Positions 14,204 to 23,873 are shown, numbered from the stretch's first letter. The stretch: 41,353 bases of DNA from Bacillota bacterium (GCA_029572815.1 JAKPUQ010000148.1:1-41353), one strand, 5' to 3'. The notes: generated by a model from the letters alone, not told the origin. Numbers and translations are program-made.

Positions 14204-14803
14204 ATGGATCAGGTCAGAACAGGAGCCCTTATACGTCAGCTCAGAACAGAGCGGGGACTCACCCAGAAGCAGCTGGCGGAGCTCATATGTGTCAGCGATA
14301 AGGCGGTGTCAAAGTGGGAGAGAGGCAGCGGCTGTCCCGATGTGTCTCTGCTTACGGCGCTGGCAGAGGTGCTGGGGACGGATGTGCAGGTGCTGCTGAG
14401 CGGAAATGTCGAAAAAAACGAAAGCGAGAAGGGAAATATGAAAAAGCTGAGATTTTATGTGTGCAGGGACTGCGGAAACGTAATAACGGCTGCCTCAGAC
14501 GCGGCTGTGACCTGCTGCGGAAACAGGCTCACTGCACTTGAGGCAAAGAAGGCTGAGGAAGGACAGCGGCTGAAGGTCGAGGACCTGGGCGGCGAGTGGT
14601 ACATCACTACCGACCACCCCATGACCAAGGAGCACTATATCTCATTCGCTGCCTATGTGTCCGACAGCAGCATGATGATGTTCAGGCAGTACCCCGAATG
14701 GGGCATGAATGTAACCCTGCCCATGTACCGCTCCGGCAGGCTGGTGTGGTACTGCAATAAGTGCGGGCTCTTTTATCAGGAGCTTCGTCCGGGGCGGAAA
14801 TAG
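14204..14803 (+). CDS. XRE-family regulator with zinc-ribbon C-terminus
   Basis: 199 residues. Residues 5-65 are a classic XRE helix-turn-helix (IRQLRTERGLTQKQLAELI, then SDKAVSKWERG). From about residue 80 a Cys-rich part follows, FYVCRDCGNVI and TCCGNRL, which resembles the small metal-binding domain of desulfoferrodoxin, and a last pair CNKC sits near the C-terminus. The ATG at 14204 is chosen because GAGGTGA lies before it and the upstream promoter would exclude the longer ORF. It is probably a repressor that senses metal or redox state, which is inference. Confidence 0.78.
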   Translation: MDQVRTGALIRQLRTERGLTQKQLAELICVSDKAVSKWERGSGCPDVSLLTALAEVLGTDVQVLLSGNVEKNESEKGNMKKLRFYVCRDCGNVITAASDAAVTCCGNRLTALEAKKAEEGQRLKVEDLGGEWYITTDHPMTKEHYISFAAYVSDSSMMMFRQYPEWGMNVTLPMYRSGRLVWYCNKCGLFYQELRPGRK

Positions 14804-14816
14804 AACAGAGAGCGAG

Positions 14817-14856
14817 CCGCAGTGTTCCCGATAAAGTCGGAAATACTGCGGTTTTT
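14817..14856 (+). terminator. Terminator after the XRE gene
   Basis: CCGCAGT (14817-14823) pairs with ACTGCGG (14845-14851), with an inner CCGA/TCGG pairing and five T at 14852-14856. Confidence 0.8.
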
Positions 14857-14859
14857 CTG

Positions 14860-14888
14860 TTGACATGAGCTGCTGTTCATGCTACAAT
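14860..14888 (+). promoter_or_regulatory. Promoter of the DUF4846-CotH-macro genes
   Basis: TTGACA (14860-14865), a 17-base spacer and TACAAT (14883-14888), with TG upstream as an extended -10. The spacer holds the imperfect palindrome CATGA...TCATG, a possible operator for a local regulator. Confidence 0.7.
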
Positions 14889-14923
14889 TAAAGCAATGAA
14901 CAGATATGCGGGGAGGAGACAAC

Positions 14924-15847
14924 ATGGCGAAAAATAAAGATACAGCCGAAAGACCCAAAAAGCGCGGTCTGCGCATATTGCTGCTGATAATACTGCCGGC
15001 GGCGCTGCTGACCGCAGTCTATATCCGCTGCAATCCCAAATGGAAGGCGGCTGAGCTGACCATTGAGACTGCGGGAAGATTTTTCGATATAGAATGCCTT
15101 GAACCTGAGGGCGCTGACCTTGAGACAAGGATAGTCCCTCCCGAGGGATTTGCCCGTATGCCTGTCGCAGAGGGAAGCTTTACGGAATATCTCCGCAGCT
15201 ATCCGCTGCTCCCCGACGATACGAAGCTGCCTGTTTATGACGGCTCCACCAGTGATTTCTCTGACCTGGCTGCCATATTTGACATCAGCCTTGGCGACGA
15301 GGGCTATCAGCAGTGCGCAGATAGCGTCATAAGGCTCTACAGCGACTATTTCTATGAGAACAAGCAATACGACAAGATATCATTTCAGTTCTCCAACGGA
15401 GATGAGTGCAGCTATGACCGCTGGCGCAGGGGCAAGCGATTTTTCGCTCTGGGAAGCTTTTCCGCGGAGCTTCCTGCGGGACTTCCCGATGACAGCGAGC
15501 AGCAGTACAGGAACTACCTCAAGGAGGTAATGCGCTATGCAGGTACTCTCTCTTTGCAGAAGGAGTCGGAGGTCATTCCCGCTGAGGAGCTCCGTGTGGG
15601 AGATATTATCTGCAACGATGTCCATGTGGTGCTCATCGCCGACGAGGCTGTGAACGAAAAGGGCGAGAAATGCTACCTTATCGGACAGAGCTTCATTCCT
15701 GCGGTGTGCTTCCATATCCTTACCCATACGGAGGGCAACGTTACAAGTCCCTGGTTCACTGAGGAGCAGCTCTCACAGGACTCCTTCGTTGTGGGCTCAT
15801 TCAGATTTGGAAAGAACAATATCCGCCGCTGGAAAGAGGGATTCTGA
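14924..15847 (+). CDS. DUF4846 family protein, membrane-anchored
   Basis: 307 residues. One N-terminal membrane helix (about 18-38, LLLIILPAALLTAVYI) and an outside domain. The segments PPEGFARMPV, SFTEYLRSYPL, LPVYDGS and YQQCADSVIRL are those I associate with DUF4846, a family of unknown function in Bacteroidetes and Firmicutes. The ATG at 14924 follows GGGGAGGAG. The next gene, a CotH-like lipoprotein, begins 39 bases downstream, so the two are likely co-expressed at the cell surface. Confidence 0.72.
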   Translation: MAKNKDTAERPKKRGLRILLLIILPAALLTAVYIRCNPKWKAAELTIETAGRFFDIECLEPEGADLETRIVPPEGFARMPVAEGSFTEYLRSYPLLPDDTKLPVYDGSTSDFSDLAAIFDISLGDEGYQQCADSVIRLYSDYFYENKQYDKISFQFSNGDECSYDRWRRGKRFFALGSFSAELPAGLPDDSEQQYRNYLKEVMRYAGTLSLQKESEVIPAEELRVGDIICNDVHVVLIADEAVNEKGEKCYLIGQSFIPAVCFHILTHTEGNVTSPWFTEEQLSQDSFVVGSFRFGKNNIRRWKEGF

Positions 15848-15886
15848 TACATAACGTAAATATATCCCCGTTGAAAGGAAACAGCT

Positions 15887-17660
15887 ATGAAGAAAAGATA
15901 CTTAGCACTGAATACAGCACTTGTCCTGGCACTGAGCGCCCTTCCCCTGACACTCGCCTCCTGCGCGGACAAGAAAACAAGCAGCACATCGGCAGTTGGC
16001 TTCGTCAGTACAGACGAGGACAAGGCGGAGCCCTTTGACGCTGAGGGTATGCATTTTTCAGCAGGGAGCAGCTTCTACAAGAGCGGCTTTTCCCTTACTA
16101 TATCTGCCGATGACGGCGGGGAGATATACTACACTCTCGACGGAAGCATACCAACTATAAACAGCACGAAATACACTGCTCCCATAGAGATAAAGGACGC
16201 TTCCGGGGAGAAAAACGTTCTCAGCGCCCATAAGGACATCGCCCAGCCCATTGCTGCCGCAGATGACTTCGTGCCAAAGTCGGAGGTGGACAAGGCGACA
16301 GTGGTCAGAGCCGTTGCCATAGGCAAAAACGGCGGGCAGAGCCCCGTGGTATCGAATACCTATTTCGTGGGCTTTGACGATAAGGCGGACTACTATAAAA
16401 AGTACAAGGTGGTCTCCCTCATGACTGACGAGGAGAACCTTTTTGACGACGAAAAGGGCATATACGTCACGGGAAAGTCCTATGATGACTGGAAAAACAG
16501 CGATGAATTCGACCCCCATGCCGACGAATGGACTATCCCCGGAAACTACTCACAGAGGGGCAGGGAATGGGAGAGAGGCGGAGATACAGTTCTTTGAGGG
16601 CGGAAAGCCTGTCAGATCCCAGAATGTGGGCATACGCATACACGGCGGCGCCACCCGTTCCTACTCACAGAAGAGCTTCAACGTGTACGCAAGGAGCGAT
16701 TATGGCGCTCCCAAGCTGGAATACGACCTGTTCTCGGGTAAGGTGAAGAATGATACCGACGGCTCTCCCGTTACGGTGTTCGACAGCTTCATACTGCGAA
16801 ACGGCGGAAATGACGCCTATTTCACCCGCTTCAGCGACAAGCTGATACAGTCACTTGTGTCCGACAGGCAGTTCCTCACTCAGGGCATGGAGCCCTGTAT
16901 CGTCTTTGTGGACGGCGAGTTCTGGGGACACTATGAGATCACTGAGAAAATGGACGCGGACTTCATCAGCGCTCACTGCGGCGTACCAGCAAAGGATATA
17001 TGTATCATCAAGAAGGAAGCCCTGGACGATGGCTCCGAGGAGACCTTTGCGGAATGGGAAAAGCTTCGCAAATGGATACAGGATACGGATTTCTCCGTGC
17101 AGGCAAATTATGACGAGCTATGCGAGCGCATAGATATGCAGGGCTTTATGGACTACGTCAGCACCGAGATATACATAAACAACCATGACTGGGGCAAGCC
17201 CAATGCCGCTTTCTGGAAGGCTGAGACCGCCGACGGCAGCTCGCCATACGCAGACGGAAAATGGCGGTTCATATTGTTCGATACGGAGTACAGCTCGGGA
17301 CTCTACGGCGAGGCTTCACCCTACGAGAACAGCTTTGAGCGGTTCATGGACAGCGATTGCTTCCTGGCGGACCTCTTTAACGGCGCTCTTGAGAATGAGG
17401 GCTTCCGCAGGCAGTTCAGAGAGACCTTCATGGACATCGCCGACAATAACTTCAATACGGAAAGGGTAACTGCCGAGATAGACAGGCTGGCTGAGGAGTA
17501 CCGCAGCATGGTCATCGCCACCTACGACCGCTTCTGGAGCGGCTGGACAGGGGGCACTGCAGCAGAGATGAATTACGATTATGCCGTGGACTCCCTCAGG
17601 AGCTTCTATGAGCAGAGATACGAATTCATCACCAAGGATCTTGACGCCGTAACAGGCTGA
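15887..17660 (+). pseudogene. CotH-like lipoprotein, frameshifted
   Basis: An N-terminal lipoprotein signal ends in LASC. A chitobiase-like C-terminal repeat domain (IYYTLDGSIPTIN) precedes a CotH kinase domain (GIRIHGG, SQKSFNVYAR, LRNGGND, NHDWGKPNAAFWK). The frame shifts near 16571-16581: the first frame reads QRGREWERGG and stops at 16597, whereas EIQFFEGGKP continues in another frame. Deleting one G gives REWERAEIQFF, as expected for the family, and a protein of about 590 residues. CotH proteins phosphorylate surface proteins in Bacillus spores; in gut clostridia their role is unclear. Either a sequencing error or a real mutation can explain the break. The ribosome site is GAAAGGA. Confidence 0.82.
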
Positions 17661-17675
17661 GGAAGGAGGGCAGCT

Positions 17676-18725
17676 ATGCCTTTCAATATAATCAGGAACG
17701 ATATAACAAAAGTAAAAGCCGACGCTATCGTTAATGCTGCAAGCTCATCGCTGCTGGGCGGCGGAGGCGTTGACGGTGCTATCCACCACGCCGCAGGTCC
17801 CGAACTTCTGGAGGAGTGCAAAAACCTGGGCGGCTGCAGGGTGGGAGAGGCAAAGCTCACAAAGGGCTACAACCTGAATTGTAAGTACATCATACATACT
17901 GTGGGGCCTGCCTGGCAGGGCGGCAGCAGGAACGAGGAGGAGCTGCTGCGGTCATGCTACAGAAGCTCCCTTGCACTGGCAAAGGAAAATGGCTGCGAGA
18001 GCGTGGCGTTCCCGCTTATATCCTCGGGCATATTCGGCTACCCAAGGGACAAGGCTCTGAAGGCGGCTGTGTCGGAATTCAGCAGCTTCCTTGAGGATAA
18101 CGATATGGACATAACCCTGGTTATCTTCGACAAGGCTTCATTTGAGGTGAGCGCGGGCATAATGGGCGGCATAAGGCAGTACATCAGCGACGCCTACGCC
18201 CGTGAATGCGCAGAGAATGACATCAGAAACAGACGGCGTCCTGCAGCAGGAGCAGTTCAGTCCGCGATGATAAAGCCTATGGGGCTTTTCGGCGGGAAAA
18301 AGGAGAGCGCCAACGCCATACATCTCGACGAGGAGCTATGCTGCGAAGCCGCAGTCCCCGACCTTGAGGGAATGCTGAAGGCTCAGGACGAGTCCTTCTC
18401 TCAGGCGCTGCTCAGGCTTATAGACGAAAAGGGCATGACCGATGTGGAGACCTACAAGAAAGCCAATATCGACCGCAAGCTCTTTTCAAAGATACGCAGC
18501 GACATGAACTACAAGCCAAAAAAGCAGACCGCTGTGGCTTTTGCAATAGCTCTGGAGCTTGACCTGGGTGAGACGCAGGCGCTCCTGGAAAAGGCAGGCT
18601 TCGCACTGTCGGGGAGCCTAAAATTCGACCTGATAATCCGTTATTTCATTGAGCACGGCAACTACAATATCTATGAGATAAACGAGGCGCTGTTCGCCTT
18701 CGACCAGAGTCTCATAGGCTCATGA
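17676..18725 (+). CDS. Macro-domain (ADP-ribose binding) protein with C-terminal helical domain
   Basis: 349 residues. Residues 1-165 form a macro domain: [18 protein letters not shown] binds ADP-ribose, and [15 protein letters not shown] is the second loop. Enzymes of this family remove ADP-ribose or acetyl groups from O-acetyl-ADP-ribose and ADP-ribosylated targets. Residues 220-349 form a separate helical region ([15 protein letters not shown], then [21 protein letters not shown]) that looks like a XRE-type helical bundle. AAGGAGG precedes the ATG, 15 bases after the CotH stop. Confidence 0.85.
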   Translation: MPFNIIRNDITKVKADAIVNAASSSLLGGGGVDGAIHHAAGPELLEECKNLGGCRVGEAKLTKGYNLNCKYIIHTVGPAWQGGSRNEEELLRSCYRSSLALAKENGCESVAFPLISSGIFGYPRDKALKAAVSEFSSFLEDNDMDITLVIFDKASFEVSAGIMGGIRQYISDAYARECAENDIRNRRRPAAGAVQSAMIKPMGLFGGKKESANAIHLDEELCCEAAVPDLEGMLKAQDESFSQALLRLIDEKGMTDVETYKKANIDRKLFSKIRSDMNYKPKKQTAVAFAIALELDLGETQALLEKAGFALSGSLKFDLIIRYFIEHGNYNIYEINEALFAFDQSLIGS

Positions 18726-18769
18726 TTTGTCGCATTTCAAGCGACCATATGACCTCCGTTATGGTGTAT

Positions 18770-18783
18770 ACTGTAATTACAGT
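18770..18783 (+). promoter_or_regulatory. 14-bp perfect palindrome upstream of the VWA gene
   Basis: ACTGTAATTACAGT is a perfect palindrome overlapping a possible -10 (TATACT, 18767-18772). It would sit over the promoter or start point of the VWA gene, a classic repressor position. I found no convincing -35 and cannot name the regulator. Confidence 0.4.
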
Positions 18784-18827
18784 AAAGGAAGCAAAGGGCT
18801 TCTTCACATCAGAACGGAGGTATTATT

Positions 18828-19481
18828 ATGAAAAAGAACTTGACTGAACTGGTATTTATCCTTGACGAGAGCGGTTCCATGAGCGGTCTTACAGCCGATA
18901 CCATAGGCGGCTTCAATTCACTTATCGCAAAGCAGAAGAAGGAGGAGGGTGAGGCTCTTGTGTCCACGGTCTTCTTCAGCAATGAGTCCAAGGTAGTTCA
19001 CGACAGAGTAAAGCTTGAGGAGGTACCCCAGCTCACCGACAGGGACTATGTTCCCTCAGGCTGCACTGCTCTCCTTGACGCAGTAGGTGAGGCTGTCCGC
19101 CACATCTCCAATATCCACAAGTACGCCCGTGAGGAGGATATTCCCGAAAAGACCCTGTTCGTCATCACCACGGACGGTATGGAGAACGCCAGCAGGAAGT
19201 ACAGCTACAATGACGTAAAGCAGCTCATCAGCAGAGCGCAGGAGGAAAAGGGCTGGGAATTTGTGTTCCTGGGAGCGAATATCGACGCTGCGGCAACGGC
19301 AGGCTCCATGGGTATCAGGGCTGAGAACGCCGTTGATTACCACGCAGACGGTCTCGGCACAGAGGTGCTCTATGAGGCGGTGGCCTGTGCAGTAAGCAGC
19401 GTAAGGACAAACAAGGGCGTGGGCAGACAGTGGAAGAGCTCCGTGGAAGCTGACAACAGCCGCAGAAAGAGCAAAAAGTAA
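18828..19481 (+). CDS. VWA-domain protein (TerY/YfbK-like)
   Basis: 217 residues, nearly all a von Willebrand factor A domain. The metal-ion site is DESGSMSG (Asp13, Ser15, Ser17), with Thr in SGCTALLDA and Asp in VITTDGMEN. There is no signal peptide, so it is cytoplasmic. Stand-alone VWA proteins of this type occur with tellurium-resistance or metal-dependent assembly systems, but no such partner lies nearby. It has its own ribosome site (CGGAGG) and terminator, so it is likely monocistronic. Confidence 0.85.
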   Translation: MKKNLTELVFILDESGSMSGLTADTIGGFNSLIAKQKKEEGEALVSTVFFSNESKVVHDRVKLEEVPQLTDRDYVPSGCTALLDAVGEAVRHISNIHKYAREEDIPEKTLFVITTDGMENASRKYSYNDVKQLISRAQEEKGWEFVFLGANIDAAATAGSMGIRAENAVDYHADGLGTEVLYEAVACAVSSVRTNKGVGRQWKSSVEADNSRRKSKK

Positions 19482-19488
19482 TACAGCA

Positions 19489-19521
19489 AAAAAGCTCCTG
19501 TCCGTAATGGGCAGGAGCTTT
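19489..19521 (+). terminator. Terminator after the VWA gene
   Basis: AAAGCTCCTG (19491-19500) pairs with CAGGAGCTTT (19512-19521), extended by neighbouring bases. It starts eight bases after the stop. Confidence 0.8.
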
Positions 19522-19540
19522 CGGCTGGTGGGCTGATTTA

Positions 19541-19640
19541 AGCCTTTAGCCATTAGGCGTTAGCCTGATGTTGGGGCGGATATCATCCGCCCGATAATAA
19601 AGCGGCTAAGCCGCTTCCTAATGGCTAAAAGCTAAAGGCT
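19541..19640. repeat. Nested palindromic element with two internal hairpins
   Basis: An outer stem AGCCTTTAGC (19541-19550) with GCTAAAGGCT (19631-19640), extended by CCATTAGG/CCTAATGG, encloses two perfect hairpins: 19574-19581 with 19585-19592, and 19600-19607 with 19609-19616. It lies between convergent genes and has no ORF. The flank GGCTAAGGGCT is shared with the cluster at 204-230. Confidence 0.85.
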
Positions 19641-19681
19641 AAGGGCTGAAGAATTGAACTGTTATTTTTTGTCGGAAGTTT

Positions 19682-20851
19682 TCATCTTTTTTGAGCGTCG
19701 CTCTTTGATATCTCCGTCATCTCAACGGGCTGAGAGTCAAAGCAGCTGAGCGGACGGTGGGGAGTTACACGGTAAAATCTCTCCGTTTCGGCGTGGTCAG
19801 ACTGGACTATGCGGTATTTGGGCTTCAGCGTCAGGAAGGTGATTATGGAGTCCAGGGCGTTTGCGCTCAGTCTGCTGAGTATATCCGGAGTATTCCTGCA
19901 GTCCTCAACGGTCTTCCATACCTCTGCGTCGGCAGCCAGCTTCAGTTTCGTTTTCAGGTGATCGTAGATACGCGTCCAGACCTTGTCGCTGTCTCTCAGC
20001 ATAGCCATGGCTTCATCATAGTCCTTAAGGCGGATATGCTCCTCTGTGAGGCTTGAATCCGGGGTACGGCGGTAATAGAACTGTATCTCGTATATGCGCT
20101 CTTTGGGGTGATAAAAACGAGCGATACAGCAGTCGGCAGAGCCTGAGATGACCTGCCCTCCGCAGCTCTGGACCCAGCCCATAACACCGGGCATTCTGGG
20201 CTCAGGTATCTTTATGCCGTCTCTCCTGCGCTGGAAGGGCGTGTCTGCAAAGGCGTTATCAGCACAGGCAGAGCTGTTTATCAGTCTGTGCGGTATCGTT
20301 ATCTTCTCCAGGCGATTGCAGCCGCTGAAGGCTTTTTCGCCTATCCTTCCCACCGATTCACGGAATTCCAGGTGCCAGAGATCATCGCAGTCTGCAAAGG
20401 CATGGTCATCAATGACCTCGGGTTTATGGCAGAAGATCAGCGATTTTATACTGCGGAGCCCGTAAAAGGCGTATTTTCCTATCCTTTTCAGACTGCCCGG
20501 GAAACAGGTCACACTTATCTTTGTCCCCTCAAAGGCATGGTCGCCTATCTCTGTCAGACCTGCGGGTAGCTTTGCCGCGGCAAGGCTCTCACAGCCCTGA
20601 AAAGCGCGGTCACCTATAATGGTCACGCTGTCGGGCAGCTGCACCTCTGTAAGCGCCGTGCAGCCCTGAAAGGCTCCGATGCCAATTTCCGTGATCCCCT
20701 CGGGAACAGCAACTGTGACAATGTTTCTGTTCCTGCGGAATGCTCCGCTGCCGATACGGGTCACCTCAGTCGGGATGCTGACCTCAGTATCACTGCCGTT
20801 GTAGGCTTCCAGGACTTCGCCGTTTATAACGAAACCGTCTGTATGCTCCAT
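19682..20851 (-). CDS. BspA-type leucine-rich repeat protein, cytoplasmic
   Basis: 389 residues. About seven repeats of the form LxxVxLPxSVTxIGxxAFxGC occupy residues 15-215 (for example IGDRAFQGCESL and IGEKAFSGCNRL). The C-terminal 170 residues are helical and unrecognised (for example WTRIYDHLKTKLKLA). No signal peptide or anchor is seen, unlike surface BspA proteins. I prefer the ATG at 20851 because AAGGGGG abuts the ATG at 20857 and leaves a proper 6-base spacing only for the second. It is the last gene of the glycosyltransferase operon, 30 bases after the DUF6020 stop. Confidence 0.8.
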   Translation of the reverse strand: MEHTDGFVINGEVLEAYNGSDTEVSIPTEVTRIGSGAFRRNRNIVTVAVPEGITEIGIGAFQGCTALTEVQLPDSVTIIGDRAFQGCESLAAAKLPAGLTEIGDHAFEGTKISVTCFPGSLKRIGKYAFYGLRSIKSLIFCHKPEVIDDHAFADCDDLWHLEFRESVGRIGEKAFSGCNRLEKITIPHRLINSSACADNAFADTPFQRRRDGIKIPEPRMPGVMGWVQSCGGQVISGSADCCIARFYHPKERIYEIQFYYRRTPDSSLTEEHIRLKDYDEAMAMLRDSDKVWTRIYDHLKTKLKLAADAEVWKTVEDCRNTPDILSRLSANALDSIITFLTLKPKYRIVQSDHAETERFYRVTPHRPLSCFDSQPVEMTEISKSDAQKR

Positions 20852-20881
20852 ATACATCCCCCTTGTTTATATATGCAACGT

Positions 20882-22774
20882 TCAAATGTCTTGTTCGCTT
20901 ATCTTTTCTGCTGTATCTGCCTGTCCCGGCTCGCTCTCCTCAGGCTTTTCGGCCTCGGCTGCGGGGACCTCTTTTTCTGCCTCAGCATTATCCCTGCCTA
21001 TCGGGTTATTGAGGAAGGGTATCATGCAGAACAGCGGCATGGCTGTGAACAGGCTGTATATGTACCTGAATTCGCTGTGAACAGGTGTAGCTATGAGCAG
21101 AGTGAGCCATATTCCTATAACAGGGAGATACACCAGGATAATTGAGCGCCTGTGCCTTCTGAAGGCGGCTCCCAGCATGAATACCATTACCCAGATGCCT
21201 GCGCCTATGCTCCACAAAAGTCCCAGGAAGGGAGTCTCGATATAGGAGTTAAGGTAGAACATGAGGAAGTCTGTGAACACGCCTGTTCTCGGGCCGCCGT
21301 CTATCTCAAAGCCGTCAGAAAGGCAAGAGGTGGATGTTACCCAGTACTGTACATCAGGGAACCAGTATCCGCAGGTCTGGTTTATGAATGCCTTCACATA
21401 TTTCCCGGGGTGTCTGAGACCCAGATCCAGCCACAGTCTGAAGTACTCAGACTTATGCTCGGTGATATAGTTCTGATTTCCCTTTTCTCTTATGAGATTT
21501 TTTATAGGATCGGAAATGCTGTTCCGGTAGCTATCCCTCAGCTTGTCGATATCTATTACCTGCTCAACGAGCTCTTTCTCCTCGGGAGTGAGATCGTCGG
21601 AGTATTTCACAACATAGGATATCTGCTGCAAGGGTATGGAGAGGGACTCAACGTTGTCCACAGGCTTTACGCCCGCAGCGCTGTAAACAGGTCCTTTGAT
21701 GACGAAGGCGGCTGCAAGGGCTGCTGCCATAACGGCAACTGTCAGCTTGCTCCTGCGCAGGAATACGATCAGTGCAGCTATGAACAGCAATACGAATGCA
21801 TAAAGTCCGTTGCTGCGCATAAGACACATACCCAGTGAGAACACAAAGAGCAGGATCGCCTCAGAGACAGAAAGCCTGAACTTTTTCTCCTTGCAGAGAA
21901 GCCGCCATATGAGAGAGCTGATGACTGCAACTATGCCGCCGAACCATACGTCCTTCCACATGGTGGCGCTGTAGGCTGCGTGATAGGCGGGGATCACATA
22001 GAACAGGAGGGAGAATACTATCACGGAACGTTTCACCTTTGACTTGTAAAGCGTCTCTGTAAGGTATGCAAAGCAGCCCGAAAGGAAGAGCTGCTGAGTG
22101 ATCGTGTAGACGAGCACCGACTTTGTATCATCGCCGTCGAACAGCCATTGTCCCAGACTGAAGGTGCCCCTGATTATCATGGTGTGGAGCACGGGGTGGT
22201 GGTTGGTCAGCTCTGTCTGTCCCATAGCCTGCTGGAGCTGCCATATCGAGTCTTCTGTGATGACAGCAGGATAGAGGAAAAGAGAGATGGGGAGCCACAT
22301 CAGCAGCATTACTGCCATAGACCCGAAGAACACCTTCAGCTTGCCTTTTGTGCCGGGCTCTGCCCTTTCCTGTGACAGCGATATCCCCGAGAGCTTCTGA
22401 TAAAGCAGATATGTCAGCGCTTCATAGAACAGAAAGAACATGACAAATGAAGGAATATACGAGGAAAAGTTCTCAAGCTTGGAAAAAGATTCGGTTATGT
22501 TGATATTGTCTATCTGTGACGAGGCGACAGTGAACAGAGACAGTATAAGGCTGCATAAGCATGACGACTTGCACAGCTTCAGCTCCGTGGAGTATCTGCG
22601 CCTGAAAATGGGGAACATGAGTATAGCGAATATAAGTGTGAAGATATTGGAGGTCTTGAAGTTGAAAAACTGTGAAAAGGCTATGGCTCCCATGGCGGAG
22701 AGCAGATAGGGGATCCATTTCAGGTCGGTGAGGCTTTTGGGCTTTTTTTCGGCAGTGGTGTTATTACTCTTCAT
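20882..22774 (-). CDS. DUF6020-like polytopic membrane protein
   Basis: 630 residues with about 12-13 membrane helices and a long soluble acidic tail (Glu/Ala-rich, last 45 residues). I assign it to DUF6020 from its overall look, including LQQAMGQTELTNHHPVLHTM and SATMWKDVWFG. The pattern of a large multi-pass protein with an early TEDSIWQL loop is reminiscent of GT-C glycosyltransferases that use polyprenyl-phosphate sugars. It overlaps the preceding GT2 gene by 11 bases. A joint role in adding sugars to a wall polymer or protein is likely but unproven. Confidence 0.68.
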   Translation of the reverse strand: MKSNNTTAEKKPKSLTDLKWIPYLLSAMGAIAFSQFFNFKTSNIFTLIFAILMFPIFRRRYSTELKLCKSSCLCSLILSLFTVASSQIDNINITESFSKLENFSSYIPSFVMFFLFYEALTYLLYQKLSGISLSQERAEPGTKGKLKVFFGSMAVMLLMWLPISLFLYPAVITEDSIWQLQQAMGQTELTNHHPVLHTMIIRGTFSLGQWLFDGDDTKSVLVYTITQQLFLSGCFAYLTETLYKSKVKRSVIVFSLLFYVIPAYHAAYSATMWKDVWFGGIVAVISSLIWRLLCKEKKFRLSVSEAILLFVFSLGMCLMRSNGLYAFVLLFIAALIVFLRRSKLTVAVMAAALAAAFVIKGPVYSAAGVKPVDNVESLSIPLQQISYVVKYSDDLTPEEKELVEQVIDIDKLRDSYRNSISDPIKNLIREKGNQNYITEHKSEYFRLWLDLGLRHPGKYVKAFINQTCGYWFPDVQYWVTSTSCLSDGFEIDGGPRTGVFTDFLMFYLNSYIETPFLGLLWSIGAGIWVMVFMLGAAFRRHRRSIILVYLPVIGIWLTLLIATPVHSEFRYIYSLFTAMPLFCMIPFLNNPIGRDNAEAEKEVPAAEAEKPEESEPGQADTAEKISEQDI

Positions 22775-23744
22775 TTTCGTTTCTTATCCCTTCTTTTAAT
22801 TTGTCCAGCTCCTTCTGGGCTCTGTGGAGCTCAAGCTCGAAATCCTGGCGGTTTTTTCTTACGATACAGCTCAGCAGCATTCCCGAGAAGAATGACTGGA
22901 TAGCTGCGATGACTGTAAATCCGCAGACTATCAGGGTAGGGAAGCGCTCAACGAGGCCGGTCTCGAAGTATTCGTTAAGGACGGGAATGAAGAAGATGAC
23001 CGCAACGATGAGAAGTATCAGCGAGATTATTCCGAAAAACAGCATGGGCTTGTAGGTGCGGCAGAGCTTTGATATAGTTGCCATGACCTTTATGCCGTCG
23101 GAGTAGGTGTTCAGCTTTGAGTCGCTGCCCTCGGGACGGTCACGGTAGTCGATGACCACGTTCTCAACGGACATATTCTTGTCTATGGCGTGGATGCTCA
23201 TCTCTGTCTCTATCTCAAAGCCCTTTGACAATACGGGAAAGGTCTTGACGAAATTATAGCCGAAGGCGCGGTAGCCCGTCATTATATCCATGATATTGGC
23301 GTGGAAGATGTTGTTTATCAGGAAGCGGACTGCTGAATTGCCGAAATTATGGAAGGGACGCTTGTTCTCGGAAAAATAGGTAGAGGAGAGCCTGTCACCT
23401 ATGACCATATCCGTATGGCGCTCAAGCACAAGGTCAGCCATCTGGCGGGCATATTCCGCGGGATAGGTATCGTCACCGTCAACAATGATATAGCATTCGG
23501 CATTGACCTCGCGGAACATACGCCTTATGACATTGCCCTTGCCCTGCTTGTATTCGTTTCTTACCACAGCTCCGTTCTCTGCGGCTATCTCGGCAGTTCT
23601 GTCCTTTGAGTTGTTGTTGTAGACATATATGACCGCCTCGGGAAGGACCTTCCTGAAGTCGGTAATAACCTTTGCAATAGTTTTTTCTTCGTTATAGCAC
23701 GGGATAAGCACAGCTATCCTGTCAAATTCTGTATTCAGACTCAT
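22764..23744 (-). CDS. GT2 glycosyltransferase, polyprenyl-phosphate sugar synthase type
   Basis: 326 residues. A GT-A domain opens with VLIPCYNEEKTIAKV, with metal-binding DGDD in IIVDGDDTYPAEY. Two membrane helices near the C-terminus are followed by a charged helix. This is the DPM1/GtrB-like arrangement, which moves a sugar from a nucleotide donor to a polyprenyl phosphate on the cytoplasmic face. It is the first gene of the operon, starting at an ATG with TGAGGTGA upstream. Confidence 0.85.
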   Translation of the reverse strand: MSLNTEFDRIAVLIPCYNEEKTIAKVITDFRKVLPEAVIYVYNNNSKDRTAEIAAENGAVVRNEYKQGKGNVIRRMFREVNAECYIIVDGDDTYPAEYARQMADLVLERHTDMVIGDRLSSTYFSENKRPFHNFGNSAVRFLINNIFHANIMDIMTGYRAFGYNFVKTFPVLSKGFEIETEMSIHAIDKNMSVENVVIDYRDRPEGSDSKLNTYSDGIKVMATISKLCRTYKPMLFFGIISLILLIVAVIFFIPVLNEYFETGLVERFPTLIVCGFTVIAAIQSFFSGMLLSCIVRKNRQDFELELHRAQKELDKLKEGIRNENEE

Positions 23745-23774
23745 ATCATCACCTCAGTGTCGAGTTTTGTATGT

Positions 23775-23803
23775 ATTATACCATATATTTACGGAAATAG
23801 CAA
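23775..23803 (-). promoter_or_regulatory. Promoter of the GT2-DUF6020-LRR operon
   Basis: On the minus strand, TTGCTA (23798-23803), a 17-base spacer and TATAAT (23775-23780), with TG as an extended -10. It diverges from the MATE promoter, about 36 bases apart. Confidence 0.7.
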
Positions 23804-23838
23804 TGACCGCGGAGGTAAAGTGTGCGGCGGCTCGTCTC

Positions 23839-23867
23839 TTGACACTCCCCGAAAACAGTGCTATAAT
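23839..23867 (+). promoter_or_regulatory. Consensus promoter of the MATE gene
   Basis: TTGACA (23839-23844), a 17-base spacer and TATAAT (23862-23867): both boxes match the sigma-A consensus perfectly. The start point is near 23874, so the leader is about 100 bases. A very strong promoter in front of a terminator suggests control by attenuation. Confidence 0.88.
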
Positions 23868-23873
23868 AAAAAA

